A stretch of DNA of 64,000 bases from Streptomyces longhuiensis (lineage in GTDB: Bacteria > Actinomycetota > Actinomycetes > Streptomycetales > Streptomycetaceae): positions 1,860,001 through 1,924,000 of the forward strand of contig NZ_CP085173.1 in NCBI RefSeq assembly GCF_020616555.1, given 5' to 3'. Positions 63,610 to 64,000 of this stretch are shown piece by piece. Made by a program: the position numbers and the translations under genes. How positions within the stretch are numbered: position 1 is the first letter of the stretch; the number at the start of each line of letters is the position of its first letter. The notes below the pieces were generated by a model. The model was not told the DNA's origin and did no database searches. It saw only the letters and a program-made list of their open reading frames with translations.

Positions 63610-64000
63610 ATGACCTCGCGCACCCAGCCACGCCTGTCGCGCACCGCCCTGCCCCGTCTGTCCCGTACCGCCCTGCCCGTGGCCGGTCTGAAGCTGCCCC
63701 CGCCCCTCCCCGAACCCGGCATCGTCCATCTGGGCCTGGGCAACTTCCACCGCGCGCACCAGGCCGTGTACACGGCCGACGCCCTGCGCCACAGCCCCGG
63801 CCCCTGGGGCATCACGGGTGTCTCGACGAGCGCGGGGCGAGGTCCGCGCCCGGTGCTGACCGGGATGGCGGAGCAGGGCCGGCTGTACACCGTCCTCACC
63901 CTGCGCCGCGACGCGGGCGTCGCCGCGACCGTGCCCGGGGTGCACCATCCGGGCCTCGTCGCCGACGGGCAGGGCACCGAGGTCGTCGCCGCGATCGGCA
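63610..64000 (+). CDS. Mannitol dehydrogenase-family protein (C-terminus beyond window)
   Basis: The visible 130 residues start at an ATG 2 bp after the previous stop codon. The N-terminal Rossmann block reads PGIVHLGLGNFHRAHQAVYTADAL, the mannitol dehydrogenase/fructuronate reductase signature. The first 22 residues contain a tandem LSRTALP repeat. The enzyme interconverts a ketose or keto acid and its polyol or aldonate with NAD(P)H. The partner genes suggest a fructuronate- or fructose-type substrate. Most of the protein lies outside the window. Confidence 0.88.
   Translation, partial: MTSRTQPRLSRTALPRLSRTALPVAGLKLPPPLPEPGIVHLGLGNFHRAHQAVYTADALRHSPGPWGITGVSTSAGRGPRPVLTGMAEQGRLYTVLTLRRDAGVAATVPGVHHPGLVADGQGTEVVAAIG

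Overview
The window looks like chromosomal DNA of a Streptomyces or close relative. Base composition is very GC-rich with strong third-position G/C. GTG starts are common, and several genes seem to lack a leader. The gene content is actinobacterial: an AfsR/SARP-type regulator, a mycothiol-dependent isomerase family protein, an F420-type luciferase-like oxidoreductase, monomeric NADP isocitrate dehydrogenase and a bacterial nitric oxide synthase. No rRNA, tRNA, CRISPR array or intact insertion sequence was seen. Both edge genes (ROK regulator, mannitol-dehydrogenase family) are cut by the window.

Layout. 1-9.9 kb: a ROK repressor divergent from a four-gene peptide-type ABC importer whose two ATPases are fused, then an Asp-box propeller protein, uracil-DNA glycosylase and an N-acetylglucosamine-kinase-like protein. 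10-15.4 kb: a CbiX-like protein lacking the usual histidine, then (minus strand) a lactonase-family propeller, nitric oxide synthase oxygenase and a FUSC membrane protein. 15.8-21.5 kb: a choline-to-glycine-betaine operon (aldehyde dehydrogenase, permease, choline oxidase) followed by an F420-type oxidoreductase. 21.7-27.1 kb: monomeric isocitrate dehydrogenase divergent from an Lrp/AsnC regulator, a HAD phosphatase, and a YheO-type regulator next to a hydroxyaspartate/serine-type PLP lyase. 27.2-32 kb: an Ala-rich lipoprotein, a baeRF-like protein, and an arginine antiporter with arginine deiminase.

32-38.2 kb: a TetR regulator between 3-hydroxyacyl-CoA dehydrogenase/OB-fold genes and etfBA, with matching inverted-repeat operators on both sides, then a cold-shock pair (DEAD helicase and CspA-like protein). 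38.5-44.2 kb: ene-reductase and MFS exporter, divergent from a large AfsR-like regulator. 44.3-49.9 kb: a complete molybdenum hydroxylase operon divergent from its probable TetR repressor. 50-53.5 kb: STAS protein, DUF305 and DUF6153 proteins, and an FMN reductase divergent from another TetR. 53.5-55.6 kb: decayed recombinase and integrase genes surrounding a mycothiol-dependent isomerase family gene. 55.6-59.4 kb: AraC regulator, zinc-independent oxidoreductase and a second old-yellow-enzyme gene.

59.4-60.1 kb: a non-coding spacer with three 118-bp tandem repeats. 60.1-64 kb: a sugar-acid or polyol catabolic cluster (GntR regulator, MFS transporter, zinc dehydrogenase, mannitol dehydrogenase family) with a perfect 13-bp-arm palindrome as likely operator. 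The main theme is accessory metabolism arranged as small regulator-plus-target modules, and many of these have their operator visible in the divergent promoter.
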